Position numbers and translations under genes: made by a program. The notes under the pieces were generated by a model. That model worked only from the letters and a program-made list of their open reading frames with translations, searched no databases and was not told the DNA's origin. This document shows, piece after piece, positions 22,493 to 34,211 of a DNA stretch of 64,000 nucleotides (the first letter of the stretch is position 1; each line of letters begins with the position of its first letter). Where the stretch lies: assembly GCF_000499845.2 (NCBI RefSeq), contig NC_023758.2:12497927-12561926 (forward strand). Reading direction: 5' to 3'. This stretch comes from Phaseolus vulgaris (lineage: Eukaryota > Streptophyta > Magnoliopsida > Fabales > Fabaceae).

Positions 22493-24355
22493 TCACTCCT
22501 TTGCCGCCACCGTCCGACTCCGCACCCGCCGCAGCTCCTCCACCACCTCCCTTGAGTCCGGCCGGTCGTCCTTATCTGCCGCCACGCATCGGAACGCCAG
22601 TTCCGCGACGGCAGCCACGCCGTCACTGTCGGCGCGTTTAAAAGCCGGATCCAGAACTTGGTGGAGCTGTCCCATCTGGATCCTGGAAACAACCAAATCC
22701 GCAAGCGCCATTTCGCGCTTGTCTCTACTCTGGTCCACCGCTTTCATTCCCGAGATAAGCTCCAACAACACAACTCCGAAACTGTACACGTCACTCTTTT
22801 CCGTCAACCGGAACGACCGGTGGTAATCTGGGTCCAGATATCCCGGTGTTCCTTGCGGGCCGGTCCAAACAAACCCGTTCGAAGACGACGTCGTATCCTG
22901 CACCACCAAAAGCCGCGACAACCCGAAATCTCCCACCTTGATCCTCATATCTCTCTCCACGAAAATATTCGACGACGTTATATCTCTGTGGACAACCGGC
23001 GGAACCACCGAGAAGTGAAGATACTCCATTGCTAACGCCGTTTGTAACGCGATTTCGAGCCTCACTTGCCACGTCAGCGATCCTTTGCGGTGGTGCAAAT
23101 GCTCCGCCAGGGTTCCGTTGGGGATGTACTCGTAGATGAGGAGAAGTCCCCTCGGGTCGCTGCAGTAACCGTGGAGCTTCACAAGGTTCACGTGGTGAAT
23201 CGAGGAGAGGATGAGGATCTCGTTGCAGAAGGACTTGGTAGAGAACGCGGCGGAGGAGTGGTGGCGGTGGAGGTACTTCACCGCCGCGAGGCGACCGTCG
23301 CGGAGCTGCGCGAGGTAGACAGAGCCGAACCCGCCGTCGCCGATTTTCCGCTTGGGATCGAAGTTGTGGGTGGCGGCGGCGAGGTCGTCGTAGGTGAAGA
23401 CGGGAGGTAGGAGGCTGGCGGAGCGGTGGTGGTGGAGGAAGAGAGTGGTGGGGTCTTGCTGCGTGGCGGAGGAGGCCTTTGACCTGGCGGAGCGTAGGAT
23501 GGCGGTGGCAACTGAGATTAGGAGAAGCAGGGAGGTGAAGGCGATGACGGTGCTGAAAAGGGCCATTTTGTTGGGTTTGAATTTGTGAATCCATGGTGGG
23601 GAGAGTGTGGATTGGGAGCGGAAGCGGAAACAGAGGAATGGGTTGTTCTGGGAGGAGGAGTTGAAGCCGCAGAGGCCGTTGTTGGCGCGGCAGAGGGTGC
23701 AGTTGGTGAAGTAGGGGTCACTGGTTTGGTCCCAGTCGAGTTGGATTCCGGTTTGGAGTAACTGTTGGAGGAAGCCAAGGATGTCGGTTTGGCAGGGGGG
23801 GTCTGAGTACTGAGGGGAGTGGTGGGTGGATCTACAGTCAGGGAGGAGGTGGGAGGGGGTTTTGATGAGGTGGCATTGGGAGGGGCAGTGGGAGCAGTTG
23901 GGGAGGGAAGGCGGAGAGCAGGGGCGGAGGAAGGAGAGGCGGGAGCATGTGGCCGCTGAGACGCGAAAGGGGGTGGCAGAGAGGTTTATGGGGCGGGTTG
24001 GAATGGAGGGGAAGGAGGGGCAGTTGGGAAAAGAGGTTGGGTGAGGGTGAGGGTGTGGGTGAGGGGAGAGGGTTATGGAGGAGGTGTTGGAGTTGTAGGA
24101 GAGTATGGAGAAGGAGAGGTTGTTGATGGAGATGAAAGAATGGGGGGTGGAGCAGGTTAGGTGGAAGGATGGGTGGCCACAGCCTGGTGTGGAGGAGAAA
24201 GGAAAAGGGGGATTGGAGGAAAAGGGAGGACAGTGGTGAGAGTTTGTGTTTGTGTTTGTTTTTGTGTTAGAGTTGGAAGAGCATGTTTGAGTGTTGGAGG
24301 GTTTGAAGAGGAGGGAGAGGAAGAGGAAAATGAACAAGATAGAGGAAGAAGACAT
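22493..24355 (-). CDS. LRK10L/WAK-type receptor-like kinase
   Basis: Plasma-membrane Ser/Thr kinase thought to couple an extracellular cell-wall-binding module to intracellular signalling. Intronless; the frame is open from 24412 (639 residues), but the second ATG at 24355 (620 residues) is preferred because it starts directly before the signal peptide MSSSSILFIFLFLSLLF. Numbered from 24412: Cys-rich GUB_WAK-like ectodomain about 44-205 with a His-Pro run at 118-125; WAK-associated motif with CTLCRANNGLCGF about 238-250; membrane segment about 283-305; kinase domain about 355-625 with GDGGFGSVY at 358-366, Lys379, HRD at 475-477, DFG at 495-497 and GTPGYLDPDY at 521-530. All catalytic residues are present. 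It resembles the Arabidopsis LRK10L group; the subgroup is a guess. GC content is clearly higher than its surroundings. Confidence 0.93.
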   Translation of the reverse strand: MSSSSILFIFLFLSLLFKPSNTQTCSSNSNTKTNTNTNSHHCPPFSSNPPFPFSSTPGCGHPSFHLTCSTPHSFISINNLSFSILSYNSNTSSITLSPHPHPHPHPTSFPNCPSFPSIPTRPINLSATPFRVSAATCSRLSFLRPCSPPSLPNCSHCPSQCHLIKTPSHLLPDCRSTHHSPQYSDPPCQTDILGFLQQLLQTGIQLDWDQTSDPYFTNCTLCRANNGLCGFNSSSQNNPFLCFRFRSQSTLSPPWIHKFKPNKMALFSTVIAFTSLLLLISVATAILRSARSKASSATQQDPTTLFLHHHRSASLLPPVFTYDDLAAATHNFDPKRKIGDGGFGSVYLAQLRDGRLAAVKYLHRHHSSAAFSTKSFCNEILILSSIHHVNLVKLHGYCSDPRGLLLIYEYIPNGTLAEHLHHRKGSLTWQVRLEIALQTALAMEYLHFSVVPPVVHRDITSSNIFVERDMRIKVGDFGLSRLLVVQDTTSSSNGFVWTGPQGTPGYLDPDYHRSFRLTEKSDVYSFGVVLLELISGMKAVDQSRDKREMALADLVVSRIQMGQLHQVLDPAFKRADSDGVAAVAELAFRCVAADKDDRPDSREVVEELRRVRSRTVAAKE

Positions 24356-24477
24356 TGATGACTCATGAATGGAAAGCAAATGAGATCTGGATTTGGGGAA
24401 ACTGGGTTCCACTCACTGCTCTGTTACTACTACCTTCTATTCTATGTTGTTGGAGTTTGGAGAGATAAAGAGAGGGT

Positions 24478-24483
24478 CACGTG
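24478..24483. promoter_or_regulatory. G-box upstream of the kinase
   Basis: CACGTG, about 120 bp before the kinase ATG on its minus-strand promoter side. Such boxes bind bZIP and bHLH factors. A single hexamer is weak evidence of function. Confidence 0.35.
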
Positions 24484-24489
24484 CACCAC

Positions 24490-25109
24490 TGGGACAAAAC
24501 ACAATAACTAATCACTCTTTTTCACATCCTCTTCTTTTAAGTAATTATGTTTTTTATTTCAAGCTTCACTTCTTTATGTCTGAATTCTATTTACAAAATT
24601 AACCATAAAACATTTATGTTCCTTTATATATTAAGAAGGGTAATTTAATAGGATAAGTTCCATTAATTGTATTCATTCAAACAAAAATAATTGTGGAAAG
24701 AGGGAAGTGTTGCGCGCCACTTCCGCTCCTGGTCTTCTTACTCATTTTCCTTTTCACTGTTCAGTGTAAAACATATTTATTACTTACTATATAAATAAAA
24801 TACACCAATTAGTGTAGGAGACCATCTTGTAGAAGTATAAAATTATAGAAAAATATATTATTAATCTTATACTTTTACTCAAGTCAAATATAGTCAAGGT
24901 ATGTACCCTTTTATAGTCACACATCTAACCTTCAAATTAGAAAAAAAGTTCAAATTTAAGTCATTATAACTTTGATTTATTTTTTCCCGAATAATATGTT
25001 TTAGCAAAAAATCCCAAATGGTCCCTTCTCTACTTTACTTCCTCGAAAATACCACTTTAGTGTAGGAAGAGGGAATTCAGATCCCTCATAGCAAACTCCC
25101 AATTGTGTT
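24490..25109. other. Kinase promoter side and intergenic
   Basis: AT-rich, no gene recognised. The right-hand end merges into the gypsy remnant that follows. Confidence 0.45.
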
Positions 25110-25869
25110 TTGCGTTTTGGGTTAAACAAATTCCCCCCATAATCGACTTTTTTTTATTTATGTTCATAATCGACTTTTCACTTTTTTATTTATGTTCTCG
25201 AATGAGACGAGACCGAAAGAACTATTACCTATTATCTCTGATCGATCGGTCCCACTCAGTTCAGCAATTCCACCTTATCTTGGTCAGCCCCCGATCCTTC
25301 ACTTCGGTCAAACTCCTCTTTTCTTTGTAGGTTATCGGTCGGGAGGACATCTGTAAAAGGTGCTCCAACGATTAAGTAATTATTCGATATTCGATGCTCG
25401 GTGCATTTAAGGCGTGATAATAATGTACTTTTTTCACAAAACTTGTAACTTTTTATATGATTATCATGGGTCTATTATTATTGGATCGGATTAACGTTTG
25501 GATCCTGATTAAGAACATATTACCTAATGCTTACTTATTGTTTAGACTCTTGAATCTTCTTTTGATCTTTAATATCTTTGAGCATGTTGATCGACACAAA
25601 CTTGGTATCGAAGTCTACGAAATTCGTCTGATTTCGACCGATACACTTACCCCAGGCTCGAGAGGTTCAACCTAAAGAGTCTAGATGTGACTGTTGCGCT
25701 TTTTTAGGTGGGATGTGACGTTGACAACGCCCAAAACCTTGACAAGACGTGCCTCATAATTACTTAGTTTTTGGACGCGAAATTGTACGATGCAATGAGG
25801 ACCATTAGATCAAAAGCGATCTAATGGTTGAGATCAAAGAGACATTTTACTGTTCCTCCCCCCAACACC

Positions 25870-25877
25870 TATAAATA
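25870..25877 (+). promoter_or_regulatory. TATA box before the antisense-type ORF
   Basis: TATAAATA in ACCTATAAATAGTGG, 98 bp before the ATG at 25968 and with no earlier ATG between. It matches the box at 5457-5464. Confidence 0.55.
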
Positions 25878-25967
25878 GTGGTCCCCCACCATTTGTCCAT
25901 ACTTTGCTCCAACTTTCAAACCCTACAACCTGGCAAGGTGTTTTCCCTTCATTCCGAGAGATTAGTC

Positions 25968-27550
25968 ATGTCTTCTCCTTCTAGCTCTTCTAACTCCACT
26001 TCGTCCTTTTCTTCTTCATCATCCTCTTCGTCCGAGTCATCCTCAACCAAGACCCTGTCAGTCAGGGTCATCCAAGTCTTGCCCCCATTGTCGGCTCTAC
26101 AAGAGTTGATCACTCGTGGGGTGAAACCATAGGTTCCTCCCAACTTAGGGAGGTTGTATTGTCAGACATAAACTCAGTTAAGGCAAACGATCAGGCCATG
26201 GTTGTCGACCGATCAACCCCTTGTTAGGGAGTCATCCCATCGTATGGGGTTCGATTAGGTTGATCCTAAGGTTACTGGGTATTTTTCCCAATTTTGGAAC
26301 TCTTCCTCAGTTGCCTCTTTTGTGGACAAAGTGTGCCTTTTGAAACCTAATGTTGTTGATGGCATCCTTGCTATAGATTCGTGTCATCCGAGCGATAATG
26401 TTTGCATCGGTCGGGCTACTTTCGAACCTCCTTTTTTGTTTGTCTATTCTTGCTTTTTCTCCAAACTTCACGTTGCTTTCCCTTCGATGAGTTTACCATG
26501 GGTGTCCTTCGGGTGCTCAACGCTGCTCCCTCTCAGCTTCATCCCAAATCATGGGCTTCCTTTCAAGCCTTTCGGCTTGTTTGTGACATGTTGTCTACGT
26601 CCCTCCTCCGAGACGTTCCTTCATTACTATACCTCTCACCTGACCAACCCTGTAAGTTGGCTATCACTTATCAGTTGGTCAAGAAACGTTCTTTTTGCCC
26701 CATACACCACCTCATACACAAAATTCAAAGGTAAGTTCTTTAAGATTTTTGTGGAGTCGAAGGATGTGGAGTATTTCGTTAATCAAAATGGTTAGTACAA
26801 ATTTCCTTTTTATTAGACCAAGACCCCCACTCAGTTCAAACAATGGCCTCGTTCTTCCTCAAGCGTCGAGGACTTAGAGGTTTACGCTATTTTTTATAAG
26901 CTACCAAGAAGACTCCCTACCTGAAAACTCTTGTCCATATATAAGTCGTCAGCCACCACCACTTAGTCGCGTCATGGCACCCCAAGACGTCTACCTCAAC
27001 CCTCTCCCATCCGATTGAGCTCACTCTCTCCAGCTGGTGCTGTCGAAGGTTCCCTTCCAATCCTTGGTGGGAACCTCCAACTTTCCAAAGGAGTGTGAGT
27101 TAGCTTGTTGTCGATTGAAGAGGAGACACTGAATTCGACCTCTCGGCAGTACCTCTTCTCGACGGTGATCGAAATGCAAGCCCGATCTCTGGTGATGACG
27201 AGGCTTATTTCTGATCAAACAAATCAACAAACTGTTGAAGAGATCTCCCGCCTTGAACATGAGTTGGTCGTGGCCTCAAATCGTTGAAGTTGGCACTTGA
27301 AGCAATATCGTATTTTGAATCTAAGATGGCCAAAGTTGATGTTGAGCTGGAACTGAGCAACATGAGATGTGTTCAGCTCAAAGAGAGGGAGAAGAACCAA
27401 GTCGCTGAGGTGGAGAATCGGCTGGAGGTTGAGCTGGAGGAATTGAAGACCAAGTATGCGGCCTTGGAGACCGAGAAGTCATCGATTGAAGCAAAACTTG
27501 AGAAATTCCAAGACAATGTTTTGGGTTTGTGCAATGAAAGCTTCAACTAG
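25968..27550 (+). pseudogene. PF04195-like gypsy-associated ORF, decayed
   Basis: It begins MSSPSSSSNS and runs through a strongly Ser-rich head. The conserved core appears at 26475-26735 as FPFDEFTMGVLRVLNAAPSQ, LHPKSWASFQAFRLVCDM, equivalent to FPLDEFQTGVLRI and YPNSWVVIQAFRLICK at 5995 onward. The C-terminal part at 27284-27550 is Glu/Lys/Leu-rich (VEVELEELKTKYAALETEKSS-like heptads) and would form a coiled coil. At least four stops or frame changes interrupt it. The protein class is annotated in plants as putative gypsy-type transposon (Transposase_28), with no known activity. Confidence 0.62.
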
Positions 27551-27690
27551 GTCGCCTGACAGAAGTACGTGTTGTACAACGGACCACCCTACAATGGTGA
27601 CTTCGACGCCAACAAGGACGTCTGTGAAGGTCGATTGGTGGCCTTTCAAGACATGCCTACTACTTAAGTGTCTTATTTTTTTCATTACCA

Positions 27691-28063
27691 TATTTATATT
27701 TATTAAAACAAATTATAATTTAAAACTTTATTACAATGTATATTTATTAAAATAAACATAAATTAATATTTTCTATTTTTATCATTATTATATTTATTAA
27801 AATAAAATATAAATTTATATTATAATATTTTAATTTATATATAATTATTATGTTGATGTTCGATCAATATAAATTTTATGATAAAAATAAAATTTATTAT
27901 TATATTTAAAAAATATGAACATACACAAGTTTATAATAATAGAAATTTATAATTTATTTTAATAAATAGAAATATATATATATATATATATATATAATAC
28001 AAATAAAAAATAGGAGGTACAATGTTTTCCATTAATAGCAATAATAATAATAATTATAATTAT
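27691..28063. other. AT-rich intergenic with microsatellites
   Basis: Almost pure A/T. It includes an (AT)n run at about 27972-27996 and an (AAT)n run at about 28040-28055. No gene. Confidence 0.6.
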
Positions 28064-28079
28064 AACTATTATTATTATT
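28064..28079. repeat. Candidate target duplication, left copy, of LINE
   Basis: AACTATTATTATTATT, repeated at about 34196-34211 directly after the LINE poly(A). It is low in complexity, so the match is less telling than a random 16-mer. Confidence 0.5.
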
Positions 28080-28144
28080 TAAAGAATATTGGAATCTCTT
28101 TGGAGATAAGATTTTTACTTTGTTCTCTCTTCTCCGAAGGCTTT

Positions 28145-28257
28145 TGTGGTAAAGTCAAGATATTTATCAAAATTTGTGGTAAAGTCAAGATTTTTATCAA
28201 AATTTGTGGAAAAGTCCTTATTTTTATCAACATTTGTGGTAAAGTCAAGATTTTTAG
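28145..28257 (+). repeat. 30-bp tandem repeat in LINE 5' UTR, four copies
   Basis: The unit is TGTGGTAAAGTCAAGATTTT followed by TATCAAAATT. Four copies with few changes, the third having CTT in place of AAG. The period is a multiple of three and stays open as CGKVKIFIKI. Confidence 0.85.
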
Positions 28258-28367
28258 GTGGTGTGGCTAGTGGGACGGTAGCGGCTGACGTCGGCTGGTC
28301 GGTAGCTTGTTAGCCTTTGAGTATAACGGAGGGCTCTACGGGTTTCCTCATCCCATGGGCTTGTTTA

Positions 28368-29880
28368 ATGGATCGAGAAATGTCTCATAGTAAGAAATCA
28401 TTTGCTATTCTAGGCCAAAGGAAGACATTTGCTCAGGCTTTGAGAAATAAATGTGACATTCCTTTATTCTAGCTGCCTGCTCCTTGTATTAAAGGAGACA
28501 TAATTGTTGTCCAGATTGATGAGGTAGATTTTTGGCTGCTCTTGAGGATTGCAAGATCCATCTTCATGGGCGAATTATTTTATCTAAGGGGGATAAACCT
28601 CTCACAAACCTTAATTTAACTAAAAAGTTGCAGCCGGTGTGGAAGGCTCTTGGATCGTAGAAAACAATTCCTTTTGCGAAGGGTTTCTATGAGTTTGAGT
28701 TCGCTTCTTTAGAAGACATGTGATGGGCCCTCATGATGGGTTCCTTGAAGTTATCCCATGGTTTCTTGAGATTGTTTGTCTGGATAAAAGACTTTATTCC
28801 AACTACCATGAAGAGTACCAAAACTCAGGTTTGGGTTAGAATCTACAATTTGCCTTTGGAGTATTGGAGACCAAGGGCGATATTTTCCATCATCAGAGGT
28901 CGTGATACTACTTTGTCTTTGGATGACCATGCTATGAGAAAGAATAGGGGTATGTTTGCTAGAGTGTTGATGGATATTGATTTGTTGTCCCCTCTTCCCG
29001 ATTACCTCTTGGTTGAACGTCCAGACTTTGCTTTTGTAGCTGGTGTGGAATATGAATGGCTCCCTCCATTTTTCTTTCACTGTAAGATGATTGGGCATGA
29101 GCTTGCTAAGTGTCGGGTGATTCATGATCAGGGTCGTGTTCCTGGGCCTCAACATAAACCTTCTCAGAAGGCAACTTCTGATGAACGGGAATAGGGGAGG
29201 ACCGCGATTCCTAAACAACGTAAAGAGTATCAGAAGAAAGATCCGCAACCGAAGCTCGTGGAAGGCTTCACTGATAAATTGAACATTGATGCTCCTGGCG
29301 GGACTAATGTAGGGTCATTCTTGGGTCACCTTGCTTATGAGAAAACAGGTGGAGTGGAGGATGATTTTGCAGATATGCCTCCTTTTGAGGATGCATCAGA
29401 TCATGATAGGTCCCCGTCAAGGCAGGGGTTGCCCACTCCGACTTCGAATTTCCCATAACCGGGGATGCTAAGGAATTCGCCTGCTATTATGCAAGGCAAA
29501 GGCTTAGACTCAGTTACGACTCCTATTGATGATCATCATGTGGAGGTCTCTACTTTTGTGGTTGTACCATCTCTGTTGCGTCCTACCTCTCCTTGGAGGG
29601 CTAAATCACCAATAGATTCTAAAGCACCAATTAATATTCCAATTGATGGTCATATGTGAAGGTCTCTATTATTGTGAATGTACCGTCTCCGTTGCCTTAT
29701 ACCTCTTCTCGGAAGGCTAAATCTCTTGGGGATGTTAAAGCATTATCGTTGGTCCTGCAAAATCACTTTTCCTCTCTTGATGGTTTGGAAACTACATATG
29801 TTGTTTCAAAATTTTGGGTTAATCCTAATGAGATAGAGGAGTATGCTAGTGATATTGGGAGGAAATAGTTTGCACTAAAA
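28368..29880 (+). pseudogene. LINE ORF1 (DUF4283-zinc knuckle type)
   Basis: It begins MDREMSHSKKSFAILGQRK and is broken by stops near 28470 and 28660. The best block, 28733-29194, has TKTQVWVRIYNLPLEYWRP, which matches the DUF4283 region of plant LINE ORF1 proteins, then FARVLMDIDL and a Cys/His knuckle region (FFHCKMIGHELAKC). The second half (29258-29868) is acidic and Ser/Pro-rich, without a domain. ORF1 proteins bind element RNA. Cannot be translated whole. Confidence 0.7.
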
Positions 29881-29956
29881 GAAAACTATGGAGACCACCT
29901 AAGAGGACTGGTAAATCCAAAAAAACTGCTAAGGTAGTTCTCTCTACAACGTCGCA

Positions 29957-32900
29957 ATGAAGGTCTCTTCATTTTTCTGGAATGTTAGAGGACTGGGAAA
30001 CCACAAAACTTTGGAAATGTTTATTAGTTTACTTAAACTACATAAACCCCTCTTGGTTTTTCTTGCTGAACCTATGATATCGTACACTGATGCTTTCAAC
30101 GTCCTTTTCAAATATGTTAATATGCATTTGGTGGCTACGTCTCTTATTGTTAATAAAGTTGCTAAGCTTTGGTGTTTGTCGGTTCCTAATCTTGTCCAAA
30201 ATTTCTTGGTCAATGATCAATTTATTTTTGTAACTTGTCCTCTACATGATAAATGTTTTAGCTTTGCAGGTGTTTATGGTGCTAACACATACATGGCTAG
30301 ACAGTTTTTGTAGAGGGATCTTAGTTCCTTCACAGGACTTTGGTGTATTCTGGAAGATTTTAATGTTATGCTCTCGGCGGATGACTGTAAAGGAGGAGTG
30401 GCTCCTAATCAGGTTTCTTGTAATGAATTCCTTGATTGGATTAATACTAATGGTTTTTCTTGTATGCCTTTTACTGGATCTTATTATACTTTGTGTAATG
30501 GAAGGAGAGGGTTGCATAGAATTCATAGAAGACTAGATAGGGCTTTATGTAATGGAGTGTGTCTGGATGAATGAGATTCTTGTACTTACCAGGTTATTGT
30601 TAAAAATTGTTATGATCATTCCCCTATTCTTGCTAGTTTTGCTAGTAATTCTTTGAGGAAGGTTAGCAATTTTCATTTCTTTTCTATGTGGCTTCAGGAA
30701 ACTTTATATTTGAAGCTTATTCATGATTCTTGTACTAATAAGGTTGTTGGTTGTCCTATGTTTATTTTGCAACATAAGTTAAAAAGGTTGAAAATTGAGC
30801 TCCGAGACTGGAATAAAAATCATTTTGGTAATGTTCACAATGCACTTCTTCTTAAGCAGGGTCTCCTCCTTAGTATTTAACAAAAATGAGAGACTGCTAG
30901 TTTGTCTGATATTGATGGGCTTCTCTGTCTAGAAAAGATTGCTAAGGAAGAGCTTGATCATGCTCTTCATTGTCAATATTTCTTTTGGAAAGAAAGGGCT
31001 AAGATGTTATGGTTCAAAGATGGAGATCGAAATACTAGTTTTTTCCATGCTATGGTCAAAAGGAGAAATAATTATAGTGAGATTCATCGTCTACGGATTA
31101 ATAATAAGGTTATTGAGGATCCTAAACTCATTAAGGATCATATTTTGGACTATTATAAAAAAATTATGTTGAGTTTATTTCTAATGTTCCAGACACAAGA
31201 AATATGGAGGATTTTATTAGTTGTTATATTCCTGAGCTATTTTCCTATGATGTTGATTAAATGTCCTGATTTTTTGAAAATCAAGACTGTTGTTTTTAAT
31301 CTTCATGGTAATAGTGCTCCTGGTCCTGATGGTTTTGGTGGTGTTTTCTATCATTCTTGTTGGGACATTATTGGGACAGGTGTTTGCAATGTTGTTCAAC
31401 AATTTTTTTAAACAAAATTGGGTTCTCCCTAAAATGAACAATAATGTGGTATCTCTTATTCCTAAGATTCATGATGTTGACCATTAAAGATTACAGACCA
31501 ATTGTTGTTGCTAATTTCAAATTGAAGATTATTTTCAAGATACTGGCGGATAGGCTTGCACTTGTGGCTGCTGTAATCATTTCTCCTAATCAATATGGGT
31601 TTGTGCAGGGTATAAAGATTCAGGATTGCATGTGTATTGCTTCTGGAGCTATTAACATGCTTTCTAAAAAGGTTAGAGGAGGTAATGTGGCTTACAAAGT
31701 TGATATTCATAAATCCTTTGACACTCTGAGTTGGAAGTTTTATTAGTTTTGACACGCTTTGGTTTTCACCCCTCGTTTGTCGGTTGGATTAGTACAATTC
31801 TCCGTTCAGCTATGCTTTCGAACAGAATAAATGGCAGTTTGGTGGGGTTTTTTTTCCTTGTAATAGAGGTGTCAGACAAGGTGATCCTTTGTCTCCTTTA
31901 CTTTTCTGTCTTGTAGAGAAAGTTCTTAGTAGAGGTATCTTTAAGCTTGTGAATGATAAGAAAATTTTACATATGGCTAGTCCGCAAGGTTATCTCACTC
32001 CCTCTCATATTTTATATGCTGATAACATATTTGTTTTCTGTAGGGGGTATTTAGTCTCTTAGAAGTTTGAGTATTTTTCTTAAAACATATGGTGGTTTTT
32101 CTGGTTAATATGTTAATAACTCCAAAAGTAGTTTTTTCACCATGGATAATTATGCAAGATTTGTTACCAAAATTCAACGTATTCTTTCTTGTAGTCATGG
32201 TTGTTTGCCTTTCAATTATTTAGGAGTGTCTATCTTTATTGGTGCTCCAAAGTGTCGATTTCTTCAACCTTTGACTGATAAAGTCAAATTGAAGCTAGCA
32301 TCTTAGAAAGGTAAATCTCTTAGCATGATGTGTTGAATTCAGTTGGTGGTGATTACTGGATTTCTAGCTTATAGCTTTAATATGTATAAATGGTTTATTT
32401 CACTTCTTAACCAAGTTGAGAAGTGGTGTCGAACTTTTATATTGGACTGGTGATATTCTGAAAAAAGGCACAAGCACAGTGAATTGGGATACGATTTGTT
32501 CTCCTCTTGAGAATGGAGGTTTGAAGATTATTAATCTTCGTCATGAAAATAATACATATCTTCTTAAACTTGCTTGGAACTTTGTGTATAGCAACAAACC
32601 TTGGTCTTTGCTCTTGAAAGTCAGGGTTCTTAAATCAAAATACGAGTTTAGAATGGTTTATAGATTATCCTCTCTTTGGCCTGGATTAAGCAGTTTTATT
32701 TTACTATACTTGATTATACTTCTTGGACTGTTGGTACATGTTCTTTTATTAATTTCTATAATGATAAATGGTGTTCTACTACTTTTTTAGCAAATATTGC
32801 AGGGTTATTTGATGGTGCTAGCATTTCGAATACAATCTCTCAGTTTTGGACAGGTTGTGATTTGAATATTCCCTTATCTTTAATCATATCATGGTTAAGG

Positions 32901-34030
32901 AGGAACAAGATATTCCTAATTGGATTCTAGATAAGTCTGGTCGTTTTACTCTTAAATCAACTATGACTTTTTTCTTGGAACCAGGAGTTCCCTGTGGTTG
33001 GGGTAAATTCATTTGGTCTTCATCTATTTCGCCTTCCAAAACTCTAGTACTCTGGAAAGTTTTTCATGGGCGGCTTCCTATGGATCAACATATTCAGAAT
33101 AAAGGTTTCATATATGTTCTATGTGTACGCTTTGTGAAAAACATGAGAAATCTATTCAACATTTATTTTTGAATGTTTTAATGCTTTGCATATTTGGAGT
33201 TGGATTCGACAGTTTTTTCTTACTTCTCATTTATCTAATAAGGATGACTTTCTTTCTTTAATTAAGAGTGATGGTAGTCATTTGGTTAAATTGATTAAGC
33301 TTGTTGTGATAACTTTTTCTATTTAGATGATATGGCATATGAGGAATTATGTTCGATTTCAGGATAATATTAAGGTTTCTAAAGCTATTTCGATAATTAA
33401 AGATTTAACTTGTCTAGTGGGAAATTCGTCTAAAGTTTCAATGAAGAATGATATGTTGGATATGAACATGATTAAGTTTTTTGGTATTAATACTCATAGT
33501 GGTAAAATTCTTTGTTCTCTTCCTGTTAGATGAGAGTTTCCTTCACTAGGGTGGGTTAAAATTAATACTGATGGGGCTGCTAGGGGTATCCGAGTCTTGC
33601 TACTTGTGGAGGAATTTTCCGCGGGAGTATGGAAGAATTTATTGGTGCTTTCTTTGCGTTTCTTGAAGTTTAAACTGCTATGGTTGTTGAGTTTTATGAA
33701 GTTATACATGCTATGGAGGAAGCTCAAAAGATGAGCCTTACTAAAGTCTGGCTTGAATGTGATTCTGCCTTGGTATGTACTGCATTTACTATTATGACTA
33801 ATGTTCTGTGGATGTTTCGTAATCGATGAAATACTTGTCTTAATTACTGTGGGAAAATCAGGTTCAGGGTTTATCATATTTTTCGTGAAGGGAATGCGTG
33901 TGCTGATAAGTTGGCTACTTTAGGATTTATTCATAGAGAATCATTTCACTGGTATAATAGACTTCTGTCCAGTCTGTTTTTAGAATTCTTTATGAATATG
34001 TATAGTCTACCTATGTTTCGTTTTTGTTAA
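29957..34030 (+). pseudogene. LINE ORF2 (endonuclease, reverse transcriptase, RNase H)
   Basis: Domains in order: AP-type endonuclease from 29957 (SSFFWNVRGLGNHK); reverse transcriptase with NSAPGPDGFGG (31310), RPIVVANFKLKIIFKILADR (31497), YKVDIHKSFDTLSW (31696) and a catalytic box at 32015-32026 that reads YADN; an ILDWSGDILKK/NWDTICSPLENGGLKI stretch (32440-32530); a zf-RVT-like part near 33040-33160; and an RNase H start NTDGAA at 33561-33578, ending FRFC at 34030. More than ten stops or shifts interrupt it. The usual YADD is changed, and the motif-A KAFDTL is KSFDTL. Confidence 0.78.
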
Positions 34031-34211
34031 CATATGAGTTTTGGTCTAATCCTCCAATATTTTTGTATTTTCTTTCTTTTTTTAATAATACATTTTCATG
34101 TGATGATAAATGATTGTTGTTACTTGAGATGTCAGTCTAGCTGACATGTCAAGTTGTATAATGCTACATAACATGAAAACTTTCGTAAAAAAAAAAACTA
34201 TTATTATTATT

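Larger units (their letters stand above)
25110..27690 (-). mobile_element. Tat-type gypsy remnant carrying the antisense-type ORF
   Basis: Recognised by the same extra ORF as in 4720-9181. The left part (25200-25860) has CGGTCGGGAGG and GATCGATCGGTCCC segments typical of these LTR or 3' UTR regions, and AATTCCCCCCA at about 25130 could be the complement of a purine tract. I find no gag, no pol and no paired LTR. Boundaries are approximate. By analogy, the element would read on the minus strand, with the ORF antisense to it. Confidence 0.5.
28080..34197 (+). mobile_element. Near full-length decayed LINE
   Basis: A plus-strand non-LTR element of about 6.1 kb: 5' UTR with a 30-bp tandem repeat (28145-28257), ORF1 (about 28368-29880), ORF2 (29957-34030) with endonuclease, reverse transcriptase and a C-terminal RNase H, a 160-bp 3' UTR and a poly(A) ending at 34197. 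Candidate 14-16 bp target duplications flank it. Both ORFs have many stops and frame changes, so it is dead and not young. Confidence 0.82.

Noticed and set aside
22455..24358. Many long open frames in other frames and on the plus strand of the kinase gene (for example 22791-23594 minus and 23066-23410 plus)
   Set aside because: They are Arg/Pro-rich or Val/Gly-rich shadows of a GC-rich kinase coding sequence, with no domain of their own.
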